Source of the DNA: Acinetobacter lactucae
Lineage (GTDB): Bacteria > Pseudomonadota > Gammaproteobacteria > Pseudomonadales > Moraxellaceae
Assembly (NCBI RefSeq): GCF_001605885.1
Contig: NZ_LRPE01000039.1
Location: 1 to 64,000, forward strand
Length of the DNA: 64,000 bases
Direction: 5' to 3'
Part shown: in pieces, positions 1-8,835 of the stretch
Layout: each line of letters starts with the position of its first letter
Numbering within the stretch: position 1 is the stretch's first letter
Notes under the pieces: model-generated
What the model was told of the DNA's origin: nothing
The model's input: the letters and a program-made list of their open reading frames with translations, nothing else
Databases searched by the model: none
Program-made: the position numbers and the translations under genes

Positions 1-68
1 CTTTGCAACCCCTTTTTTAATATTAGTGAAACAACAGTTCGCTTTTTAATCAAAAACGATAAAAATAG

Positions 69-1136
69 TCATTTTTTATATAAACATGGTTGTAAAAGCA
101 TCAATTTATCTAAGATCTTCTCGTCTTGATTCTTTTCTTGCCATCTAAGTGGTCGACAATCTATATATTCACAATATCCACCCTCTCCTTGCAGACACTG
201 TTCATTCCAGCTTAATTGATATTGAAAGCTTCCCACATACCCAGCCGCCAACCCAAACTTGTAGTCACCACGGCTTTGTGCATAAAGTTCAAAAATTATT
301 TTTCCGTTTTTCTCACATTGCCAAGAAAACTCCCTTGGCAAATACATCTCTTTACTATTCGGTGTTTTAACCTTTGGATAAACTCGGTGGATATGTAAAT
401 TTACGTCTTCTGTAAAACTTTCAACAGGCTTCCCAAATTCTTGAATATCTAATCTTGAACATAGGATGATATTCCACTGATTTCTTATTTGTAAGAATGT
501 AAGCTGCGTCGTTTCATTTAAGTTAATAATTTGGCACGTATAGAAACATAAAGATAAGAACGGCAAATGCAAAGCTCGCGCGTGTTTAAATCGCCCCAAC
601 CCTTCAATTTGATATTTCTGTCCTTTATAAAAAATTTCACCTTCACATACACATAATGTTGACCAATAGTCAGAAACACCCCACTGCAAAGCAGAGGCAT
701 TAGATATATTCTCAGGGACTTGAATCAAAAGATCACATCCCATTTCTGGGTCTAAGCGTTTAAGGCGAATTGTCGGGATTTGCCATTGAATCACATCAAT
801 TTTATCAAATTGATATAAGGTCGAATCAAACTGACATTGGCGACGAATAGAATATGTTTTTAAATGCCCCACACTATGTTGGCTATTACTTACAAGCACT
901 GTTGCAGTATCTATTGCCGAAGTTGTAATGGTGTGAGTGTTATAACAAAGAGGTATCCGCGGTTGTCCCACTAAACTAATGTAATTAAAATAACGAAGTG
1001 GGGTCGGTAAATTTGGAAGAATTAAGCCTTGATAAACAATTTTAAAAAAGCCACGAGAAGGTTGATAAACAACCCCCTCTTTAGGATTCAGGCCCAGTTG
1101 CTGTAATTGATTAATTTGACTTATCAACTTAGGCAT
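69..1136 (-). CDS. conserved protein of unknown function (355 aa)
   Basis: I do not recognise a characterised family with certainty. The 355-residue product has no signal peptide and no obvious membrane segment. It is rich in aromatic and beta-forming residues, with a motif-like stretch SRGFFKIVYQGLILPNLP near residue 27 and a C-terminal segment containing SRGDYKFGLAAGYVGSFQYQ, which suggests a large beta-sandwich or barrel resembling lipocalin- or CrtC-like folds (inference only). It starts 17 bp after the pssA stop on the same strand, so it may be the distal gene of a pssA transcript and could act on lipids. Only 68 bp of non-coding sequence remain to the left edge. Confidence 0.75.
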   Translation of the reverse strand: MPKLISQINQLQQLGLNPKEGVVYQPSRGFFKIVYQGLILPNLPTPLRYFNYISLVGQPRIPLCYNTHTITTSAIDTATVLVSNSQHSVGHLKTYSIRRQCQFDSTLYQFDKIDVIQWQIPTIRLKRLDPEMGCDLLIQVPENISNASALQWGVSDYWSTLCVCEGEIFYKGQKYQIEGLGRFKHARALHLPFLSLCFYTCQIINLNETTQLTFLQIRNQWNIILCSRLDIQEFGKPVESFTEDVNLHIHRVYPKVKTPNSKEMYLPREFSWQCEKNGKIIFELYAQSRGDYKFGLAAGYVGSFQYQLSWNEQCLQGEGGYCEYIDCRPLRWQEKNQDEKILDKLMLLQPCLYKK

Positions 1137-1153
1137 ACTGAACCTCTTCTATT

Positions 1154-1987
1154 TTATGTTTTTATTGTTTCATTACTCTTGCGTGCCAATAGAGTCGTAA
1201 CAAAACCAGAGAGAGCATAGATAATTGAAACAGTCAAAATGCCCATTGGAATATTATAAGTGATTGCTGCAAAAATCAGTACTACTGGCAACATAACTAC
1301 AAAGGGAACGCGTTTACGATCCATTTGTTTGAAAGAGTAATATTTAATATTGGAAATCATGAGTAATCCCACAACAACCATGAGAACAGAATTAATCGTT
1401 TGAATCGCAATATCCCGCAAATCAAAAATGAAAGGATAATCTCGAGCAACCCAGACGAGTGAAATAATGATAATGGCAGCGAGTGGACTTGCAATGCCAA
1501 TAAAATAACGCTTATCAACAACTCCAATTTGCACATTAAAACGTGCTAAACGGAAGGCTGCGCAGGCTGTATAAACAAAACAGCATGCTAATCCAATACG
1601 GCCTAAATCATGCAAACTCCAGCTATACATCAACATTGCTGGAGCTACACCAAAAGCTAACAAGTCCGATAGAGAATCATATTGTTCACCAAAAGCGCTT
1701 TGTGCACCAATCGCTCGAGCAACTCGCCCATCTAAACCGTCAAGTAGCGCTGCAATAAAAATGGCATAGATCGCTTGGTTAAAATCCCCATTCATACTTG
1801 CAATGATGGAATAGAAACCGGACAACAGAGCAGCGGTTGTAATTAAGTTAGGCCAAAGGTAAATACCTCGGCGCTTCACTTTTTGTCCTTCCGGATTATC
1901 TTCTTCTTCAACCACTTCAAATGTAATCCCATCAAATGAATGTTCATTATGAGTTAAATCTTGCTCTGGTTTAGGCGCATTTGTCAT
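1154..1987 (-). CDS. pssA: CDP-diacylglycerol--serine O-phosphatidyltransferase
   Basis: Transfers the phosphatidyl group of CDP-diacylglycerol to L-serine, giving phosphatidylserine, the precursor of phosphatidylethanolamine, in the inner membrane. The CDP-alcohol phosphatidyltransferase signature D-G-x2-A-R-x8-G-x3-D-x3-D is complete (D86, G87, A90, R91, G100, D104, D108). About 40 hydrophilic, acidic residues precede the first membrane segment (about residues 46-63), and further hydrophobic segments run to the C-terminus, as in the membrane-integrated type II PssA of Bacillus-like enzymes rather than the soluble E. coli PssA. The start at 1987 has a weak GGAAT ribosome site. The unknown gene at 69-1136 follows closely and may be co-transcribed. 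Confidence 0.93.
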   Translation of the reverse strand: MTNAPKPEQDLTHNEHSFDGITFEVVEEEDNPEGQKVKRRGIYLWPNLITTAALLSGFYSIIASMNGDFNQAIYAIFIAALLDGLDGRVARAIGAQSAFGEQYDSLSDLLAFGVAPAMLMYSWSLHDLGRIGLACCFVYTACAAFRLARFNVQIGVVDKRYFIGIASPLAAIIIISLVWVARDYPFIFDLRDIAIQTINSVLMVVVGLLMISNIKYYSFKQMDRKRVPFVVMLPVVLIFAAITYNIPMGILTVSIIYALSGFVTTLLARKSNETIKT

Positions 1988-2028
1988 TATTTTCTATTCC
2001 AAACATGTGCATTGATTTAAGTTAACTG

Positions 2029-2886
2029 TTACTCACCTACTAACCAGCGAACAGCAGCATGACCACCAGTTTCTTGCATACGTAGATGCGGGAATAACCA
2101 CTGTAGTGCTTGGTCTGCTTGTTCTGAGAACTGCCAAGGTGGGTTAATCACTAATAAACCACAACCATTTAGGCCTACAGGGGTATCATCTGGCCATACA
2201 CAAATTTCACAAACTAACTGACGGCGAATACCCGTTTTAAACATTTTCTTTTCAAAACGTTCAATCATCGCTCGGTCTTTAATTGGATACCAAACCGCAA
2301 AAACGCCCGTTGGCCATTTTTTATAAGCTTGTAGTAAAAGTTCAACTAATTGCGGAAAGTCTTTACGTTCTAATTCGTAAGGAGGGTCAATCATAACCAG
2401 ACCGCGCTTTTCTTTTGGCGGAATTACACCGAGCAAGCCTTCATATGCATCGCGTTCATGTAAACCTGCACGTTTATCACGAATGTTATGACGTAATTGC
2501 TGAAATACATCGCGCTGCATTTCAAATATAGTCGCTTTGTCGATTTCACGCATGCCTTGCAAAGCAAACCAAGGAGAACCAGGATAACTACCCTTTCCTT
2601 CCTCAGAACGTAATTGTTCAACCAATTTCAAATATTGCTGGATCGCTTCAGGTGCCTGACGCTTTTCCATATCAGATAGTTGAACTAGACGATGAATGCC
2701 TGTGAGAAACTCTCCAGACTTTTGTGCAGGTGCCAGAGATAAATCATATTTGCCTGCCCCTCCATGCGTATCGATATAACGATAAGGTTTATCTTTAGCA
2801 TTTAAACGGTTGAGCAGCTGTAGCAAAAGCACATGCTTCATAACATCTGCAAAGTTGCCCGCATGGAAATGGTGACGGTAATTCAT
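2029..2886 (-). CDS. rlmJ: 23S rRNA (adenine-2030-N6)-methyltransferase
   Basis: S-adenosylmethionine-dependent enzyme that methylates N6 of A2030 in naked 23S rRNA. The N-terminus MNYRHHFHAGNFADVMKH is the family hallmark, the SAM-binding region THGGAGKYDL lies around residues 40-49, and the N6-adenine methylase catalytic motif DPPY is at 167-170. The length of 285 residues matches the E. coli protein (280). It lies 41 bp upstream of pssA on the same strand but is functionally unrelated to it. Confidence 0.93.
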   Translation of the reverse strand: MNYRHHFHAGNFADVMKHVLLLQLLNRLNAKDKPYRYIDTHGGAGKYDLSLAPAQKSGEFLTGIHRLVQLSDMEKRQAPEAIQQYLKLVEQLRSEEGKGSYPGSPWFALQGMREIDKATIFEMQRDVFQQLRHNIRDKRAGLHERDAYEGLLGVIPPKEKRGLVMIDPPYELERKDFPQLVELLLQAYKKWPTGVFAVWYPIKDRAMIERFEKKMFKTGIRRQLVCEICVWPDDTPVGLNGCGLLVINPPWQFSEQADQALQWLFPHLRMQETGGHAAVRWLVGE

Positions 2887-3003
2887 GTTGACTTTAATTC
2901 CTCAATTCAACAAATAGTTTAACATGAAAAAAATATTCTTTCGTAAGGTTGTGATCATCTAAAATAGAGCTGCTTGATATTTTTACGATCTACCTGAGGT
3001 TAT

Positions 3004-3609
3004 ATGCACTCTCACTCGCTTCCTGATTCATGGAATTTGGATCAAATTTTGGATGATTTAAATACGCATGGCTTTGCCATTATAAATCAAGCCTATCCCG
3101 ATCAATATCGCGCTCAGGTCGCCAATGAGTGCAGCCATCACATGGATGAATTTAGAGAAGCAGGTATTCAAAACGGCGTAGTCAGTAATATTCGCAGTGA
3201 CCATATTCTCTGGATTAACGATCAGCTTCCTATTGCTCAACAACATATTGAAACTTTAAGTTTATTTTCACAGAGTCTAAATCAAGCATTCTATTTAGGG
3301 ATTAAAGAGGTTGAAGCTCATTTTGCTCGTTATAATTTGGGTGAATTCTATGCTTTACACCGAGACAATCCTCAACAAAAAAATGATCGTATGATGTCAA
3401 CTGTCTATTACCTACACCCAGAATGGCAAGAAGATTGGGGTGGACAATTACGACTGCAAGATAAAAATGAAAAATGGCATATTGTTAATCCTGAACCCAA
3501 TCGCCTGGTAATATTTCAAAGCGATTTATTACATGAAGTATTAATCTCAAAACAACAAAGACTCTCTATTACGGCTTGGCTTCGTAGTGGAAATTCCATC
3601 TGGGTCTAA
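3004..3609 (+). CDS. 2-oxoglutarate/Fe(II)-dependent oxygenase
   Basis: A 201-residue double-stranded beta-helix protein of the prolyl 4-hydroxylase/2OG-Fe(II) type. The iron triad is visible: H119 and D121 in the HRD motif, then H177 in SDLLHEVL, with R186 positioned to bind 2-oxoglutarate. The segment WGGQLRL between the ligands is typical of PiuC- and EGLN-like hydroxylases. The substrate is unknown; related proteins hydroxylate proteins or small molecules. Translation starts after a GAGG ribosome site 6 bp upstream. It is divergent from rlmJ. Confidence 0.85.
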   Translation: MHSHSLPDSWNLDQILDDLNTHGFAIINQAYPDQYRAQVANECSHHMDEFREAGIQNGVVSNIRSDHILWINDQLPIAQQHIETLSLFSQSLNQAFYLGIKEVEAHFARYNLGEFYALHRDNPQQKNDRMMSTVYYLHPEWQEDWGGQLRLQDKNEKWHIVNPEPNRLVIFQSDLLHEVLISKQQRLSITAWLRSGNSIWV

Positions 3610-3676
3610 AGGTTACTCTTTAAATTTGCTAAATGAACCCGATATAAAAGCTATTGATTAAAAAAGGTGATGGCGT

Positions 3677-4204
3677 ATGTCTATTGAAAGTAAAACAATT
3701 GTGAACCGAATTGGTGAAACAGACCAACTTTATTTGACTGAAAATACGCCTGAGCTTGCTTTAGAGCGTGCTGAGTTACGCATGCAACTTGTAGTATTAA
3801 GTCGTGTTCGCCAAGAGCAACTTCATTTTTTACAAGAAGCTATTGTTCTGCTTGAACAAGCTCGTATGGAATATGAAGAAATGCCATTGAGCTTATATCT
3901 TAATTTGTCTTTACATTTAGCCAAAGCCTATATGCTTTATTTTGAATTAAATAAAGAAAAACGTTTTGCGTTAATTACTCAACAAATTTTGAAGCCCTTA
4001 GCGCATCATGAGCATGCCGATATCTATTTCTTTTTGGCCTATGCTTCAGCAGCACGACAAGAATCAGCACTAACACGACATTGGTTAACTAAATATTTAT
4101 CAACCTCTACGTGCAATCTTGAACTACTTCATGGCCAACCTGTATTTGATCTTGTTCGTCATGAACCATGGTATAAAGATCAATTAAAAGTAAAAACACA
4201 TTAA
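3677..4204 (+). CDS. uncharacterised helical (TPR-like) protein
   Basis: Product of 175 residues without signal peptide or membrane helix. It appears almost wholly alpha-helical: a helix with alternating Glu/Arg (residues 28-52), then segments such as LNLSLHLAKAYMLYFELNKEKRF and ADIYFFLAYASAARQESALTRHWL spaced like tetratricopeptide repeats. No catalytic motif is visible, so a scaffold or protein-binding role is only a guess. The gene follows the oxygenase by 67 bp with its own AAGGTGATGG ribosome site and ends at a strong terminator hairpin at 4218. Confidence 0.65.
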   Translation: MSIESKTIVNRIGETDQLYLTENTPELALERAELRMQLVVLSRVRQEQLHFLQEAIVLLEQARMEYEEMPLSLYLNLSLHLAKAYMLYFELNKEKRFALITQQILKPLAHHEHADIYFFLAYASAARQESALTRHWLTKYLSTSTCNLELLHGQPVFDLVRHEPWYKDQLKVKTH

Positions 4205-4217
4205 ACCCTTAATGTAA

Positions 4218-4262
4218 TAAAGCCTGTTTTACGTATTACATGTAAAACAGGCTTTATTTTTT
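4218..4262. terminator. bidirectional rho-independent terminator
   Basis: Perfect 15-bp stem (4218-4232 with 4242-4256) around a 9-nt loop, followed by T-rich sequence. It lies between converging genes ending at 4204 and 4269. Confidence 0.88.
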
Positions 4263-4268
4263 ATGAAA

Positions 4269-4514
4269 TTATTTTTTTACACTGTCTTCATGCAGTTGTT
4301 CATTCAGTTCATCAATCACCACAATCCATTCATCATCTTTTTCCCAATGACTTTTTAAAAAATCACTTTGCCCCTTTGACCAAAAAGAAGCTTCATGTAA
4401 TTTTTGTTCGGCTGGCAATTGATGTGTCTTAATAAAATTTTCAATACTTGCTTCATCTGAGTCCAAACCCAGTTGATCAAATAAAAGCTCTAATGTAGGT
4501 TGCTGCTCAAACAT
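4269..4514 (-). CDS. DUF2789 family protein
   Basis: Small acidic cytoplasmic protein of 81 residues matching the DUF2789 pattern as I know it: an N-terminal helix with LFDQLGLDSDEASIENFI, then LHEASFWSKGQSDFLK and a C-terminal DEWIVVIDELNEQLHE. The family is widespread in Gammaproteobacteria and has no known function. It is a single gene between two terminators, transcribed from the 120-bp gap before the mdh terminator. Confidence 0.8.
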   Translation of the reverse strand: MFEQQPTLELLFDQLGLDSDEASIENFIKTHQLPAEQKLHEASFWSKGQSDFLKSHWEKDDEWIVVIDELNEQLHEDSVKK

Positions 4515-4638
4515 TGTTATTCTCCTATAACTTCTTTTAAATCATCTATTAACTAATCTAACAATAAAACGTTTTTACTTGCATGATAGTGTCTATATTT
4601 TCTTGTTGCTTTTTGTGTTCCCTTTTTCAGGGTTCAAT

Positions 4639-4668
4639 AAAAAAGCACTCTATAAAGAGTGCTTTTTT
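4639..4668 (-). terminator. terminator of mdh
   Basis: Perfect 12-bp inverted repeat (4639-4650 with 4657-4668) with a 6-nt loop. The A-run at 4639-4644 becomes a U-tract on the minus strand, directly downstream of mdh. Confidence 0.85.
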
Positions 4669-4687
4669 AACTCATCAAGTTGATGAA

Positions 4688-5674
4688 TTATTTTACCATG
4701 TCAGCAATTGCTGCACGTTCTTCTTCAAGCTCGTTTAGAGTGAAGTTGATACGCTCACGGCTGAATTCATCGATTTCTAAACCTTGAACGATTTTGTATT
4801 CACCGTTTTCAGTTGTAACAGGGAAACCGAACATAACGCCTTCAGGAATACCATAAGAACCATCAGATGGAATACCCATAGTTACCCATTTGCCGTTTGT
4901 ACCAAGCGCCCAATCACGCATATGGTCAATTGCAGCGTTAGCAGCAGAAGCAGCAGAAGACAAACCACGCGCTTCGATGATCGCAGCACCACGTTTACCA
5001 ACAGTTGGAAGGAATACGTCTTTGTTCCAAGCTGGATCGTTAATTTTGTCTTTTAAGCTTTCGCCATTTGCAGTTGCAAAACGGTAGTCAGCATACATTG
5101 TTGGAGAGTGGTTGCCCCAAACTGTTAAGTTTTCGATATCAGCAACTGCCACACCAGCTTTTTGAGCAACTTGAGTCAACGCACGGTTGTGGTCAAGACG
5201 CAACATCGCTGTGAAGTTTTTCGCTGGAAGATCTGGAGCAGATTTCATTGCGATGTAAGCGTTAGTGTTTGCAGGGTTACCTACAACTAATACTTTAACG
5301 TTACGGCTAGCAACTTCGTTTAATGCTTGACCTTGACCGATGAAAATTTCACCGTTAACTTTTAACAAGTCAGCACGTTCCATACCAGGACCACGTGGAC
5401 GAGAACCTACCAATAATGCGTAGTCAGCATCTTTAAATGCAACTTTCGGATCATCAGTCCCGATCATGCCAGCCAATAAAGGGAAAGCACAGTCATCAAG
5501 TTCCATCATTACGCCTTTAAGCGCTTGTTGTGCTTTTTCAACTGGAACTTCAAGCAATTGTAAAATAACAGGTTGATCTTTACCTAACATTTCACCGCTT
5601 GCGATACGGAATAATAAGCTGTAACCAATTTGACCTGCAGCGCCAGTCACGGCAACACGAACGGGTTGCTTCAT
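4688..5674 (-). CDS. mdh: malate dehydrogenase
   Basis: NAD-dependent oxidation of malate to oxaloacetate in the TCA cycle. The reading frame is open to 5731, but the start at 5674 ([20 protein letters not shown]) has a GGAG ribosome site 8 bp upstream and gives the 328-residue length usual for this LDH/MDH subfamily. The Rossmann motif TGAAGQIG is at the N-terminus, substrate arginines lie in the mobile loop segment [14 protein letters not shown], and the catalytic Asp/His are in MLRLDHNRA and [12 protein letters not shown]. It is a monocistronic gene with its own terminator. Confidence 0.95.
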   Translation of the reverse strand: MKQPVRVAVTGAAGQIGYSLLFRIASGEMLGKDQPVILQLLEVPVEKAQQALKGVMMELDDCAFPLLAGMIGTDDPKVAFKDADYALLVGSRPRGPGMERADLLKVNGEIFIGQGQALNEVASRNVKVLVVGNPANTNAYIAMKSAPDLPAKNFTAMLRLDHNRALTQVAQKAGVAVADIENLTVWGNHSPTMYADYRFATANGESLKDKINDPAWNKDVFLPTVGKRGAAIIEARGLSSAASAANAAIDHMRDWALGTNGKWVTMGIPSDGSYGIPEGVMFGFPVTTENGEYKIVQGLEIDEFSRERINFTLNELEEERAAIADMVK

Positions 5675-5885
5675 GTAATTGTCTCCAATGAGTGTCCTTA
5701 ATCGGGCTAAATAGGAATTCCATCTAACCAAATCATCATAAACGGCAAAGATTGTACTCTAAAGATTTGGCAGATGCATGTAAAAGCGACTCATTTTCAC
5801 CAAAAGTCTGATAGAAAATACAAATTAACCTTTATAAATAGATTCAATGTATGACGAGCATTTTCTTACGAAATGACCATCACCT

Positions 5886-6548
5886 TTAGTAACTACCTTT
5901 AATCATGATTTCACCAGGGCAATTCGATACTACATGATTTGCACATTGTTTATATTGGCCTTTTACCGTGTAACAAACTTTCACTTCTGTTAAGACCACA
6001 TCCGAACGCGATAACTGACAACTAAAACGAATACCATTTTGAGGTAAGCTCGGATTAAGGCGAATGAATTGCTGTCTTAACGCAGATTGTTGCATTTCAA
6101 CATTTGTTGAACTTGTAAGACTAGCCGGAATTTTTAGACGTTCAGCAAAATTAATAACAGTACGGAAATATTGGCTTGCATTCATAGGAACGCATCCGCC
6201 TACACTTTTCCATAGCTGTACACGAGCATTATTATCGGGCATAACCCGAGCCACGACTTTAGCTTGCAATGGAGACAAGGTTGCAGAACTGTCTGTTGAG
6301 CAATTACTTTGGTTTGTTTCCGGCATGAGACCTGTAATTGTCAGTGAATATCCTTCAAGACATTTACGTTGTTTTTGTTTAGAGGGATCTAATGCACATG
6401 CGGCAGGTGTCATTTGCACATGCATAACATACCCCTGTAAATTAACAGGTTCGGCATGTAAAACAGAACTCATCAACCCTACTCCCGCACAGATGAGCCA
6501 CCATGCAAGTTGCAAAATTGAACGAAGTTCCCAATATCTATATTTCAT
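5886..6548 (-). CDS. RNase T2-like secreted protein lacking catalytic histidines
   Basis: The 220-residue product has an N-terminal hydrophobic segment (about residues 12-32) ending HAEP, read as a signal peptide. The remainder aligns by eye with the RNase T2/RNase I fold: the first strand and Cys, a CAS I-like TGLMP at 72-76, VMP at 102-104, a CAS II-like WKSVGGC at 113-119 followed by SQYF, then SCQ and LTEVKVC near the end. Active family members have HGLWP and KHG(T/A)C; here the first His is Thr and the second motif has no His, while the cysteine framework is kept. It is probably a periplasmic binding or inactive homologue. It starts 57 bp after the slt stop, likely co-transcribed. Confidence 0.7.
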   Translation of the reverse strand: MKYRYWELRSILQLAWWLICAGVGLMSSVLHAEPVNLQGYVMHVQMTPAACALDPSKQKQRKCLEGYSLTITGLMPETNQSNCSTDSSATLSPLQAKVVARVMPDNNARVQLWKSVGGCVPMNASQYFRTVINFAERLKIPASLTSSTNVEMQQSALRQQFIRLNPSLPQNGIRFSCQLSRSDVVLTEVKVCYTVKGQYKQCANHVVSNCPGEIMIKGSY

Positions 6549-6605
6549 TTAATTAAAACTTGAATATGCCAATTAAAAGAAGATCCATCATCAACCACCT
6601 TAAAA

Positions 6606-8591
6606 TTAAGGCGACGTACGCATTGGAATGACTTTCATACGTTGCGATAACGACTGGGCTCCTTGGCCCAATATTACGCCGTAATGTGTTGCATTCGTCA
6701 TAACATGCTTGACATAGTCTCTGGTTTCCAACAATGGAATTGTCTCAGTATATTGGTCAGCCGAAATTGATTGGTAGTCCGGTTGCCAACGTCTAGCCCG
6801 ATTAGGCCCCGCATTATAACCTGCTGTCGCCAAAACAGGGTTATTACTTAATTGTCCCTGAATCATCGACAAATAAAATGTTCCATATCGAATATTGGTA
6901 TTCATTTCATTTAATGCAGCCGGATTATAAGTTTCACCCATTTGACGTGCAATCAACTTCGCTGTATCAGGCATAATTTGCATAAGACCGCCCGCCCCAA
7001 CGTGAGAGCGCGCAGAAGTAACAAACCGGCTTTCTTGACGCATTAAACCATAAGCCCATGCAGGATCAATTCCTGCATTGTAACTATGACTTACGACATT
7101 AGTCTTATGAGGAGTCACATAACGATAAGTATCATTATGCTTATTTGTTGTACGATCTGCTGCATAAATTGCACGGTCATACCATCCCATGTCATGAGCA
7201 CGCTTTGCCGCAGCTAAAAGTAGCCCATCGTCATGCTGAAGATAAGCTTGGCGAACTGCCCAATTCCACTCTCGGTTGGTATAAGTTGGATTGGCATTAA
7301 TACGTCTTAAAGTAAAAGCACGATTAAAGTGAATATTCTGATCCAAACGTCTTAAATCACTTGCCGTTGGCTGATCATCATAGGGCTGATGGTTATAACG
7401 CTCACCTAAACGATCTTTTGCTAAAAGGTTATGATAGTCGTCACCCGCCTGAGCCAATTTTCTATAAATTTGTTGTGCTGTTGCTTTAGAAGCACTATCA
7501 CCACGCTGTTCTGTTGCACGAGCAAGCCAATATTGCCAACGGTCTTCTTGTTTTTGGGATACAGTCATACTATCAATGGCACGTATTAAACTTTCCCACG
7601 CACCAAATCTAATCGCCTGACGCGCATAAATTTCAGCTTCTTCCGGACTTAATGGATAACCATAACTTGCATCAAAGTATTGAAGGACTTCACGATTAAA
7701 ATTATTTTTCATCACCGTGGTGCCACCAATATAGGCTACCGTACGATATAAATATTTTTGTACATTTTGTGGCGTACCTTGAGCGACACGCTGCACATTC
7801 GAAAAAGCATTGCTTAAGTCATTATTAGCTAAACGCCCTAACGCGAAAATCAAATAAGCATAATCTGCATCATTTGTCTTAGGCGCACTCCATAAATAGT
7901 TAAGTGGGTTGGCCTGAATTTGGTTAAGCTGAGCCAAAGACAAATTCAAACCCAAAGTCTGTGCTGTCGCTAGCGCCTGTCCCGACAAACCTGCACGCAA
8001 CTGTACCCATAGACGCTGTTGTTTATCTTGTACACTCATTAAAGGACTAGATAACATCATGCGACCTAAGCCCACACAAGATTCAGGTTGTGATTCAGTC
8101 GCTAGCCAAACATCTTTATATTCAGCAAAGACTAAAGCATCGCCGCTTTTCGCCCGCACTTGTGCTAAAGCACAATTTTCGGCTTGGTCAGGATTGGTAA
8201 CATAAGATAAAACAGGTTGTGCAGATGCAAAGTCAGCTTGTTTAACTTTTTCTTCAACATAATCAGCTGCTAATTTTTCAGCCATTGCTGATTGTGGATA
8301 GCGTTGAGCAAAGCTTACGATAGAGGCAGTGGGTTGAAAGCCAAGGTTGGTATTGAGTTTCCAATACTCTGGATAATATCCCAATACATCATTTTGCATT
8401 GCAAGCTGATATTGGTCTAATAACGCAGTATTACCACTATTTGCAGCATTTAAGGCATCATTGAACTGCTCTTCGGCAGCATAAGTAAATGAACAACCAA
8501 GTAAACACATAGCTCCTAACCAGCTACGATGCATATATTTATTTTTCATTACACGACTATGTATTGATGAGCTCTTTCTACTTGGTCTCAT
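6606..8591 (-). CDS. slt: soluble lytic murein transglycosylase
   Basis: Periplasmic enzyme that cleaves peptidoglycan glycan strands to 1,6-anhydro-muropeptides. A signal peptide (LGAMCLLGCSFTYAAEE) is followed by a long alpha-superhelical region (about residues 40-480) and the C-terminal goose-lysozyme-like SLT domain with catalytic Glu at about 520 in RQESRF, then GLMQIMP and AGYNAGPNRARRW. The length (661) is near that of E. coli Slt70. Initiation may instead be at the internal ATG at 8549, which places the signal peptide closer to the N-terminus; neither start has a strong ribosome site. Confidence 0.9.
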   Translation of the reverse strand: MRPSRKSSSIHSRVMKNKYMHRSWLGAMCLLGCSFTYAAEEQFNDALNAANSGNTALLDQYQLAMQNDVLGYYPEYWKLNTNLGFQPTASIVSFAQRYPQSAMAEKLAADYVEEKVKQADFASAQPVLSYVTNPDQAENCALAQVRAKSGDALVFAEYKDVWLATESQPESCVGLGRMMLSSPLMSVQDKQQRLWVQLRAGLSGQALATAQTLGLNLSLAQLNQIQANPLNYLWSAPKTNDADYAYLIFALGRLANNDLSNAFSNVQRVAQGTPQNVQKYLYRTVAYIGGTTVMKNNFNREVLQYFDASYGYPLSPEEAEIYARQAIRFGAWESLIRAIDSMTVSQKQEDRWQYWLARATEQRGDSASKATAQQIYRKLAQAGDDYHNLLAKDRLGERYNHQPYDDQPTASDLRRLDQNIHFNRAFTLRRINANPTYTNREWNWAVRQAYLQHDDGLLLAAAKRAHDMGWYDRAIYAADRTTNKHNDTYRYVTPHKTNVVSHSYNAGIDPAWAYGLMRQESRFVTSARSHVGAGGLMQIMPDTAKLIARQMGETYNPAALNEMNTNIRYGTFYLSMIQGQLSNNPVLATAGYNAGPNRARRWQPDYQSISADQYTETIPLLETRDYVKHVMTNATHYGVILGQGAQSLSQRMKVIPMRTSP

Positions 8592-8765
8592 AAATGTGCT
8601 AAACCCTGACTATTCACCTTCAACGCATAGTTTAATTATTCTTCGTGCTTTCTTTTGTTGTGTTATGTAACTCTATGATTCAACATCATTAAAATTCACC
8701 TAATTTACTTCACAAAAACCTTGTCATGTTCTGAAAGTTTACTGTTATCGGTTCGGCTCAAATAC

Positions 8766-8800
8766 TGCTATAATAAATGGTTTGACCCATTTTGGGCCAA
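8766..8800 (+). promoter_or_regulatory. extended -10 promoter and palindrome upstream of miaB
   Basis: A consensus TATAAT at 8769-8774 is preceded by TGC, forming an extended -10 element; no good -35 box is present. Just downstream is a near-perfect inverted repeat, TTGACCCA (8782-8789) and TGGGCCAA (8793-8800), that would lie in the start of the transcript or act as an operator. miaB begins 36 bp later. Confidence 0.5.
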
Positions 8801-8835
8801 TTTATTCTTTTTAGATCGATCTGTTAGGAGCCTGC

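Noticed and set aside
6064-6552. Plus-strand open frame of 162 codons
   Set aside because: It lies opposite the RNase T2-like gene, which has a signal peptide and a family match; the plus-strand product has no recognisable feature.
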